Shown here in pieces: positions 14,230-23,705 of a DNA stretch of 64,000 bases. The position numbers were made by a program, and so were the translations under genes. Below the pieces are notes generated by a model, which saw nothing but the letters and a program-made list of their open reading frames with translations, was not told the origin of the DNA and did no database searches. Source of the DNA: Tamarix chinensis (taxonomy: Eukaryota > Streptophyta > Magnoliopsida > Caryophyllales > Tamaricaceae); assembly GCA_030549775.1 (NCBI GenBank), contig CM060175.1, forward strand, positions 102,654,922-102,718,921, in the 5' to 3' direction. Within the stretch, counting starts at the first letter, position 1; every line of letters starts with the position of its first letter.

Positions 14230-15295
14230 GGTACAAATTACTTATTTGCCCCTTACTTATATAATTGCCAAGTATCCCTTCCTTACTCGACAAATTACCA
14301 TATTACCCCTTTGGGTTGCACAATTACCAAATTACCCCTTATTCGGTTTAGGTTACCAAGTTATCCCCTACACTTTTTAGATCACCATTCACCCCTCATA
14401 ATTGCTACACTTAACATATGTCCCATTTGGTTGGTTAGGTTACTCTTTTGCCCTTTTCTTTTGTTACAATTAACAACTTGCCCTTAAATTGGATAAATTA
14501 CTGAATTACCCCTCTTCGCTATTATGATTACCAATTTTTCCCTTTAGTAGGTTAAATTATTACTAACTCACCCTTTAGTTGATTAATTACCAAATTGCCC
14601 TTCTCCATTATCATAGTTACAGAATTGCCCCTTAGTTGGTTAAATTACCAAATTACCCTTTTTCCATTGTCATAATTACCATTCTACCCTTCTCAATTAT
14701 TATAATTACCATTTTACCCTTCTCCATATTTATAATTATTAATCTACCCTTCTCCATCTTTATAATGACCATATTACCCCTTTACTCCCAAAATTACCAT
14801 AATACCCCTTACTTATAAAATTACCCTTTTCGCCATTCACTTATAAAATTACCATATTACTATTTAGTTATGAAATTACTAATTTGCCCCTCTACTTTCA
14901 AAATTACCATAATGCCCTCCTTCATCCAAAATTACTACTTTACCCCTACTTCCGAAATTACCATTCTTACCAATTACTTATAAAATTACTATATTGCCCT
15001 TTGACCCCAAAATTACCGCTTTACCCTTTTCTCCAAAAATTACCATAATACCCTTCTTTCTCACAACTTACAATTTTATCCATTTACTTATAAAATTATC
15101 ATTCCACCCATTTCTTTTGAAATTACCAAAATACCCTTTTACTTATAAAATCACTGTTTTGCCCCTTTCCTTTTAGAATTTCCATAATGCCATTTCACTT
15201 ACAAAAATTACCATTTTACCCCTTTTACTCCAAAATTCCCAAAATACCCCTTTCACTTATACAATTTCCACTTAACCCCTTTATTACACAACTTT
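14230..15295. repeat. ATTACC/ACCCC minisatellite in copy B
   Basis: More than thirty degenerate units of roughly 22-35 bp repeat phrases such as ACTTATAAAATTACCATT and TTACCCCTTT over about 1.06 kb. Apparent proteins rich in ILPFSI and FYLKITP-like phrases in this stretch (14636-14818, 14994-15176) are translations of the array and were not called as genes. Confidence 0.8.
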
Positions 15296-15927
15296 TATGA
15301 ATTTACCACCACTACATAAAATAATGATATTAGTACTTCATTATTATCATCTAAGTCCACCAACTTATCATTACTCAACATAATACTCATTAGCAACTAC
15401 ATATATTAGATCACATACTTCACAAGCATATCATTAAAATACCCTTAGACAATAATATTATTCATGTATTAGCAACATAATACATCATAAACAAGCATTT
15501 AACATTTCCATCAATAATCAAACTCCTTCCTTAATTATCATACCTACACATGGCACAAAGGCTATCATACTTTTCCTATTTCTTTCAATCAATATAAACA
15601 ACCATTTATATATCATGCTAGGCACACAAAACATGCATAAAATCATACCAAAATCCCTAATGTGCTAGCATACGTTTTTCCATATATTTAAGGGAGGATT
15701 AACGATTACCTTAATCCCGCAAAATATCAAATCTTACCGGTATCCCGGTTAAAGATTCAAGCTTAATTAGCAACTCAACACCTAAAAATAATATCAACCA
15801 TTATTATGTTAGAAATAAGAAATTAAAAGGATAAGACTTTAAAAAAAATTATTTAATAATAAAACACTTTAATTAATTATTAATATACCTCAAAATTTAG
15901 CCAATAAATTTCAAAATAAAGGGGGAG

Positions 15928-15951
15928 CTCACGCTGCATGAACAGCGTGAG
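15928..15951. other. Perfect 9-bp hairpin at the head of the purine tract
   Basis: CTCACGCTG and CAGCGTGAG are exact inverted repeats separated by CATGAA. The hairpin lies just before the change from AT-rich to purine-rich sequence. Copy C has a comparable hairpin (TCATGCAT ... ATGCATGA) near 22013-22042, also just before its purine tract, which suggests a retained structural element. Confidence 0.6.
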
Positions 15952-15954
15952 TCT

Positions 15955-17180
15955 CATGCAAAATGAGAGGAGGAAAAGGGTTCGAAGGGGGGGTAAGATA
16001 GAAGGGAGGAGATGGATCGGTTTAGGGACTTTAGGCTAGAAAAGAAGGTAGTTGGGGGAGGTTTCAAGGCAAAGGAATGGTGCAGGAGTGAAGAGGGGGT
16101 GTAGGTGGTGGATGGGGATGGTTTCACGACAGCATAAGGCGGCGGAGACGGCGGCAACAAGGCGGCGAAGTTGGCTGCCGAGATGGGTCGAGGTGGAGGG
16201 GTTGAGAAGGAAGGAAAAGGGGAGGGAAAATGGAGGGGTGCAGGGGCTGTTTTTGACCAACTAATGCATGGTGGTGGTAGAAGGGGTTGCAGGGTGTCGA
16301 AAGGTGGGTTGGGTGGCGGCAGAGGTGGCTAAAAGGCGGCGAACGGGGCGGTTGAAGGTGGCTCGGCGATAAGGGGAAAAATGGGGAGAAAAAGGAAGAG
16401 GTGGAGAAGGGAGGAAGTGTAGGGGCTCGAAGGTGGCTTGGGAGATCTGGTGGTGGCGCAGGGTGGTAGTAGGTGGTGGCAGAAGGCGGCGCAGGGGCTG
16501 GGTGCGGTGGTGCAAGCGGCGGTGGGCGGCGGTGATAAAAAACCGGGGAAAAGAATGGAGGGAGAAGGAAGGAGAGAAGAGGGAGCTTGGGGAAGGAGAA
16601 GAGGCTAAAAAATGGGGCAGTAGGAAGCTGGAGAGATGAAGAAAAAGGAGAGGGAGAAGAGAGGGGATAGGTGGCTGGCCGGCGAGAGGACAAAGGGCGG
16701 TAGGGCTGTTGGTTGGCAGGGGGAAGGAAGGGAAGAAGAAGGAAAGAATTCAGGCGGGAATGGAGGGTTTAGGGGGGTAGTTTGGCTCGAAATAGGAAAG
16801 AAAAGGATTGGGTAGAGAGAGGGAGTAGCAGGGGGCAGGTACGGTGGCAGGCGGCGACAGTTGCATGCGATGGTCGGGCGTGCATGGAGGACGGGAGCAG
16901 ATCGGAGCAATAGAAGAAAAGAGAAGAAGAAGAGCTGGCGGGCGGCTGGACCGGCGTAAGAAAGAGGTAAGCCGGCCGGTCCAATATGGGAAAAAAAGAG
17001 GGACGGGCTGGTGTGCTGAACGGCGCACGAGGAGGAGAAGGGGGACAACCCGCGCGAGGGGGGAGATGGGCTAGTGGCCCAGTGCGTAGGGGAGGGCTGG
17101 TCAGGCCGAGCGGCCCAAGGGAGGGAGAAAAGGGAAGAAGAAGAGAAAAAAAGGGGAAAAAGGGTAAAATGGGAAATGGA
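15955..17180 (+). repeat. Strand-asymmetric, GC-richer purine tract of copy B
   Basis: The plus strand is dominated by G and A (GGAGGAAAAGGG, GGCGGCGG, AAGAAGAGAAA) with many CG dinucleotides, unlike the AT-rich surroundings. Minus-strand ORFs of up to 189 codons are Pro/Ser/Leu low-complexity readings of this tract, with no domain. Shorter equivalents lie in A (12130-12507), C (about 22030-22430) and, weakly, D (about 52360-52700). It could be an LTR promoter or untranslated region. Confidence 0.6.
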
Positions 17181-17513
17181 AAAAATAGAGAAAATAAAGT
17201 AAATTAATTTATAAAATCATAAAATGTAATATTCTTGATAAATTATTTAATTTAATAATTTAATTCATTATAGTCTAATATATTAGTTTAAAAAGGATAA
17301 AGTTGGTAAAATATTAGTTTGGAAAATTATTTGAATAAAAATAATATGATAAATAGAAAAATATTTATTTTTAATTTATTAAATACTCTTATCCAAATTT
17401 ACATACTCTAAAATCCATAAAATAATTAAAATAAATAATTTTAAAAGCTATTTTTATTTCAAATAAAAGTTATTTATTAAAATATTGGTTTTCAAAATTT
17501 TTGGGGTATTATA

Positions 17514-17648
17514 TTGATGACTCATAAGGGAAATGAAGGGGGCTCAACTAGGCTATTTCTTATTGATGGGGAATGGAAACGAATGAAGGGAAGAGGCGAG
17601 GGTCAGGGAGGGGTACATGCATATGGATACATAGAGATATAGCTAGGG
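17514..17648 (+). repeat. Copy A, continuation after the nested copy B
   Basis: Starts with the second TTGAT of copy B's target duplication and continues the purine-rich tail of copy A (AAGGGAAATGAAGGGGG, GGGAAGAGGCGAGGG). It stops at TAGCTAGGG (17640-17648), where copy C begins. The same TAGCTAGGG phrase occurs inside the tail of copy C at about 22395, so the break falls at a recognisable position in the repeat. Confidence 0.55.
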
Positions 17649-19171
17649 TGTAGCACCTCCAAATTTACCACTTAAAAATTTCAATTTATGAAAGCACTAG
17701 TTTAAAAAATAGTAGGTGTTATCATCACACCTAGCATAAGTCTAGTATCTTCTATTATTTTTATACTAAGTGCCATGGGTAAATGTTACTTAAATTAATA
17801 ATATAGTTATAAGAATTAGAGTAGACAGAATTAAAGCAACTTAATATCATTTCAAATAAAACCAAATGGTAGTGGTTAATGAAGTGGAATAAAAATACAT
17901 AAAGACTTAAGGGTACAAGTAAAACTGGTTTTCTGACCTACTTCGCCCAACCCACCCTGACCCGAGCGGAAGCCAAACCATTAAAACTTGAAAAGTTTAA
18001 CAACCCGACTTGACTCAAACCTGACCCGGCACTGACCTAATAATAATTAATCCGACCCAATCCCAATCTATGACCCGTCATAGACCTGACCCGGCATTAA
18101 CCTGACCCAGCGGTGACCCAACTCGTCGGTGACCCGACCTAGCGTTGACCGGACTAAACATAAAAATCTATTATAATAATAAAAAATTACACATATTTTA
18201 TTTTTCATTTAAAGCTTTTAAAAGTATTATGTTTTATAAATTATACTTATTTTTCATATTTTTAACCTAGACATCCTTATTTATTAATGATATCCTAATG
18301 AATTTTTCACACAAAAATGCAACATTACAAAGTCATAGTAATAATTTAATAAACAAGTAACAATTAATAATATATTTTTAATTACATGCTTATATGAAAT
18401 CAAACTTAATACTTACTTACGAGGGTAATGAGTGTGAGTAATTTTGGTGGTGAAGGTGTATATTAGATAACTTTTCAATATCTTTTATCTTCTTTGTCTA
18501 ACTACTTTTACTAGTTCACAACTTTTAAACATCACATGTACTCTAATATCAAATGAACTTATATATATAATTATTAATATTACTCAACTAGAAAATTAGC
18601 AAATTATTGATTTATTATATTACATGGTATTACTTATGGTGTAAAATAACATTGTTCCTCTAATTCATCATCCATGACATGTATAACAAGTTAATAACTA
18701 ACTAGTATCAATTTTTTATTCAAATCATTTTAATTATTACTCCATGTTTTTATATAAAATAAAATAATTTATGTATTAGCAAACTTATTTAACCTGACAA
18801 ATGATAATATCTTCTAAAATTTTCCAACATCTTCTATAACAAATAAGATATATTGTTAACAAACTAAAAATCAAAATAAAAAAGGCAAACATCCAGTTGT
18901 AAGCCTGTAAAATAATATCTAAAAAGTATTCCATTACATCCACCTATTTGAAGAAGCTCTTAATAGAAGATCATAGTAGTATCTATTATCATCCACAAAA
19001 TCCAACAAGTAATATCTATGTCCAACAACAACTTAAGAAAATTAGAATATCTAGAGAATTCTCCGATAACATCCATAATTCATGCATAAGTTATAAACTT
19101 ACAAGTTACAACCTATAGGCTGTATAGAATAAAAAAAAACATCAAAATGACCTTCAAGGCACAAACTCTGA

Positions 19172-19385
19172 GTCATTTGACTGATGCGAATCTAATATCA
19201 TTTGGATATAAGATAAGAAAAATAGGGCCTTATTGTTAATTGGTATATCAAACACACCATAGACTTCATTGGGCTCACTCATTATGAGAGTTTAGATTTA
19301 AATATTCAATTCAAATATACAAGAATATTTTTATATCCCTTTTTTTTTGCCTATTTCTCTCATTTTCATCTTCTATAATTTTAAC
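19172..19385 (+). repeat. 215-bp direct repeat, first copy
   Basis: Contains AATCTAATATCATTTGGATA, AATAGGGCCTTATTGTTAAT and CACACCATAGACTT. It is repeated with a handful of differences at 20505-20720, in the same orientation and 1.33 kb apart. The pair may be LTRs of a small non-autonomous element or an old local duplication. Confidence 0.75.
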
Positions 19386-20504
19386 TTTATGTGTATCGGA
19401 TTATGAAAAATCTAAGTTCTATGTCATAGAAATAATATTTATTTTTGTGTAAAACAATGAATATAGTTATTTTTATTAAACTATATGGTATCTTTTAATT
19501 ATCATTTTGAACTTTATAGTTAATTTATAGTTTTTTAAACTATTTCTTTGTTAGATTGAATCATACAATTTTTTAATTGTTAGAATTTATAAATATCTTC
19601 ATTATATACTTGTAAAAATAAAGTGGATCTAATATTCTTATTTTATTTATTTGTACTAGTAATTTTATGATTATTTCTAATATTTACAATATAATAAATG
19701 ATAATTATACATTGTATATTCATATTATGATCACCTTTATTTTATAAAATTATATATTTTTAAGTAATCAAATATTTGAACAATAATAGTTTTCTTTATT
19801 TTAAAATACTCGTATGCCATATGGAGTAGTATGGATATCCTACCTTAGACTCATATTGAAAATAATTTATTGATCAACTAAAAAAAAGAGATAATGTAAT
19901 TGCTAATGTTATACACTTATATTGATATGTTACACTGTATGAACAATATATATCATTCTTAACATATCAAAATATAAAAAATGCCAAAGAGAAATTAGAA
20001 AGATAGTTTATGGACCTCAATTTGAAGTTTAAATTGTGTCAAATTTAACTTAATTTTATATTTGTAAATGCAATAATAGATCCTAATTGATTTATTATTA
20101 TTAGAAAACTGGTAAATAGAAATATAATGACTTCATTGATGTGAAAAAAGTGTAAATTAGGAAAAGTTTTATAAATATGTATAAGTATGTATAGTTGTAT
20201 TATTAAAAAATGAATATACATATTCTTAATATTTGTGAATATAGTTATAGATAGTTTAGATTTTAGGAGCAATATTCTTCAATAATTTTCAAGTGAGATT
20301 ATACATTTCTATATGATTTTCTTCTTAATGTAATATTGTAATATTTTATCATGGTTTTAGAATCTAAATTTTCTAATTCCACTAGATCATATATGATCTT
20401 ATAAGTATTAATATTATCTAAATTAAAATTCAATATGTTATTATTATTATTAATCCTATTATTACTATTATAACTGTATAGGTACTAGTCTATTATTAGA
20501 TTAG

Positions 20505-20720
20505 AGTTATTTGACCGATGCCAATCTAATATCATTTGGATATAAGATAAGAAAAATAGGGCCTTATTGTTAATTGGTATATTAAGCACACCATAGACTT
20601 TATTGGACTCATTTATTATGAGAATTTAGATTTAAATATTTAATTCAAATATACAAAAATATCTTTATATCATTTTTTCCCATTTCACTTATTTTCATCT
20701 TCTATAATTTTAACCTAATG
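20505..20720 (+). repeat. 215-bp direct repeat, second copy
   Basis: Matches 19172-19385 (AATCTAATATCATTTGGATA, AATAGGGCCTTATTGTTAAT) with scattered substitutions, and runs on into TTTTCATCTTCTATAATTTT in both copies. The GACCC array follows it directly. Confidence 0.75.
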
Positions 20721-22512
20721 TAATGTGTATGAATTAAGATTACCTAGACCCAAATTTGACTCAACCTATTAAAACTCGACCAGACTCGACCCATCAAGTT
20801 AACCCGTTACTACATGAACTGAACCCATCAAATTGCACAAAATAACCCGACCTATCAAGTTTACCCAACATAACTCAAACCCAATAGGACCAATTTGTTA
20901 AATTGTACGAAAAAAATCCAAACCCACCCAATCAAGTTAACCAAAAAATGACCTGAAGCCAACCTGACCCTATCACTCAAGTTAACTCGCAATGACCCAA
21001 ATCCGAGTTTGATTAACCTGAATCCGACTCGACCTAACAAATTAACCCAAAATGACCCGAAACTACAACGACCCAACCCGGAACCAACCTTATATAAACA
21101 ATGCAATGACCCGAACTGATCTGAACCTAAAATGATTTGACCTGACCTACAACGACCCACAAAAGACAAATGACCCGAAATAACTTTACTCTAGATGACC
21201 CAACCTGCTACAACCCGACCCACCCAACCCGATTGCCACCTCTAGGTATAATAAGCATTTGGATCAAAAGATATCAGGAAAAACACCGAATAGCCTTAAC
21301 TCTTAACCCAGGTATTAGCCTTTAACTAATCTCACAAATTAACCTACAAATACTACTGCCTATTGAATGAGCAAGGACTCATGAAAATAGATCCTTCAGT
21401 ATACTGGTACTAAGTAACCCATTATACAAAACTAATATGAAAAATTCACATGAAACACATATAAAGCATTATAGCAGGATATGGTATAACATATTTAAGT
21501 ATTCATGCGATGATCAAAATATGATAATCATATCAAATAGACAGTAGTCACTAAAACCTATCATATTAGACATACATGACATATGTACTTTATTTTTTCC
21601 ATTGAACCCATTTTAACATACTTTTATGCACATATTAATTTACACAAGTTTACATGATTATTTTACCAAATTTTGTACTAGCATTATCAGGCAAATAATT
21701 TCAACATGACGAGCCTACATAATAAAATTTATACATCAAAAAACCTATATATGCTATCATGCGACATCTCACATTTTAGTAGAGTGGAGGGATTGCCTGA
21801 TTTTTAATAAAAACACATATTATGTGTAACCTACTAACATTTATTAGGCTCCACTAATCAATCTTTTGTACCTAAAAATAATACCACATTAACTATATTA
21901 ATATTTAACCAATAAAATAATATTTTTTTATGAAAATATATTTAAATTAAAAATTACCAAAATACTCCTAATGTTGAAAAATTGAATTTTTTTTAATGAA
22001 AATCTCACGTTGCTCATGCATTTTTCAGTTGGGCAATGCATGAAGGATTTGGTGGTGGGTTTGGTGCACAATGAGTGGTGATGTGGAGGAGTTAGCGGTG
22101 AAGAGGGAGGCAAGTGGTGTCGAAGGGGTAACTAGGGCAAGGGAAAGTGGGTTGGTAACTGGGTTGCACGATGAGGTTGAAAAAAGGGCTACACCGAGAA
22201 GGGTGATGAAGGAAGAATAAAGCAACATCAAGGGGAACATTGGAGAGCTGCGGCTGGGGGATCTAGTGCTAGGTAGAGGCTGTAGCTAGGAGTGACATAG
22301 CTAGGGAGGAGGGGTTTGCAATGGTGTTGGACGGTGAATAGAGATGGGGAAAGGGGAAGGAGAAATGAGAAGAGAAGAAAGGAAGAAAAAGACTTAGCTA
22401 GGGTTGAATAGAGAAGAAAGGAATAAATAAATAAATTTGGGGTTAGGATTAGAATTAAACTAAAATATAAATTAATCGGGATTAAGATTAGATAAAATTT
22501 TGGAGTATTACA

Positions 22513-23705
22513 TATTTACTCTATTTCAAATTTAATTCAGATAACATTTTATCTTGACCGGAAGAATTAGGTAAGCTTTAAGTCTTGAATCAATGGCATT
22601 ATGATCTTTAAAAATTGATGAATAACATCTATATTGTGAAAGAAAGAAATATGGGGCTATTCTCTTGGCATGCTTGATGCGTTGGTAGTGGACGATTGAA
22701 CATTTAACGGAGTTGTATAATCCTTGGGAACTACTCTAAATACTCGGAAATGCCACCGTATGTTTCTCAAACGCAAAGCTAACATACATGACAAACGAAA
22801 GCCAACAAACAAATTAAGGATTAATTAGAGTAATGCTATACATAGACGAACGTAGCAATATATATATATATATAGTGTGCGTGTGTGTGTTTTTTCGGAG
22901 CATTTGCGCTACAAATGAAGTGTAAATTTAACGGGGCTCTAACCCTTCTTTTATTTTTGGAAGGACATGACTTGGCCATTTCTATGACTCGTGTACCCAT
23001 ATCATCTATCTTCACTAACATCGGTTTCAAATTGACTACGAACAAAGGTAGGTAGCTACCTAATTAGAATTATCGGGTAAAGATTAGAGAAGTTCTTTTT
23101 CCCTTCCTTTCTTCCTCGATTCCCATATAGTTTCTACGCTCTCCTTTATAGACTAACTCACGTGTAAATAAATAAAAACAGCAGCGGATTATTTTCAATG
23201 GATAATATAGATAATCAATCAATCAATATTTATATGCCGATTATTTCTATTCTCATAATCTAATCTCCATCAGAATTCCAACTGTTGTATTAGGGTAGTT
23301 AGCAGTCACTTCTTCTTTATCGTTAAAAAATAAATATCCACTTCCTATAATTTTTTTTAAACAATTTATATTCTTTTTTGAAAACTAATAAATGATTTTT
23401 TAATAAAAAAATAATGATTTATATATAATCTAGGGGAGGGGGAGGGGGAGAAGATAAAAATGAAGAAGAGGAATAGAGTGCTTTAAATAATTAATTAATT
23501 AAAACTAGAGGACATGTTACCTCCAATCGCGTATGATGGTACTTGGTACGCAGAACATTAACCGGGGTTATAGAGGAAACGCAAACATGCTAAGCTACTA
23601 CAATTGATGATTGTGAAAGATCATCAACGATGATCTGCGCGCGCGTAGGATGCTAATTAATTAAGGACAAGTACTTCAGGATCTCACTTAGAATTGAACA
23701 AATAT
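22513..23705. other. Intergenic / 3' flank of the GARP gene
   Basis: AT-rich sequence with a short (TA)n/(GT)n run at 22857-22890 and a GAGGGGGAGGGGG run near 23432. It should contain the 3' UTR of the minus-strand gene that stops at 23706. I could not point to one clear polyadenylation signal. Confidence 0.4.

Larger units (their letters stand above)
12513..17513 (+). repeat. Giant LTR-like repeat, copy B, complete, nested in copy A
   Basis: A 5,001-bp unit starts TGTAACACCCCCAAAATTC and ends TTTGGGGTATTATA, so the ends form an imperfect inverted repeat in LTR style (final CA mutated to TA). TTGAT flanks both sides exactly (12508-12512 and 17514-17518), a 5-bp target duplication. No gag or pol domain is seen in any frame. 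It is therefore a solo LTR of a very large LTR element, or a non-autonomous LARD-like unit. Four internal zones are visible: a GGTGGACCGG minisatellite (13190-13560), an ATTACC/ACCCC minisatellite (14230-15290), a hairpin (15928-15951), and a GC-richer purine tract (15955-17180). LTRs of 4-5 kb are best known from Tat/Ogre gypsy elements; that assignment is inference. Confidence 0.8.
17915..21245. mobile_element. Probable ~3.3-kb insertion inside copy C (class unresolved)
   Basis: Copies A and C align on either side (A near 10080-10125; C at AAAAATACATAAAGACTT and at CAAAAGATATCAGG), but C has 3.3 kb more. The extra piece has degenerate GACCC/CCGACC arrays at 17930-18170 and 20745-21235, both in the same orientation. 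The right edge reads ACCCGATTGCCACCTCTA, whose reverse complement TAGAGGTGGCAATCGGG resembles hAT termini. No matching left terminus or 8-bp target duplication was found, so the class stays open. Confidence 0.35.
17649..22512 (+). repeat. Giant LTR-like repeat, copy C
   Basis: Begins TGTAGCACCTCCAAATTTAC and ends TTTTGGAGTATTACA (4,864 bp), so both family ends are present. The flanking 5-mers TAGGG and TATTT do not match, so a clean insertion is not shown. Copy C carries extra material that A lacks between about 17915 and 21245. This extra material has GACCC-rich ends and an internal 215-bp direct repeat, and looks like a nested insertion. No coding domain was found. The 102-codon minus-strand ORF at 20861-21169 reads through the GACCC array. 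Confidence 0.65.

Noticed and set aside
14170..15176. ORFs with repeated ILPFSI-type phrases
   Set aside because: They are translations of the ATTACC/ACCCC minisatellite.
16124..17048. Minus-strand ORFs up to 189 codons, Pro/Ser/Leu-rich
   Set aside because: They are low-complexity readings of the purine tract in giant repeat B, overlap each other in several frames, and show no domain or codon structure.
20861..21169. 102-codon minus-strand ORF rich in Gly, Leu and Val
   Set aside because: It reads through a degenerate GACCC array inside repeat C and has no family resemblance.
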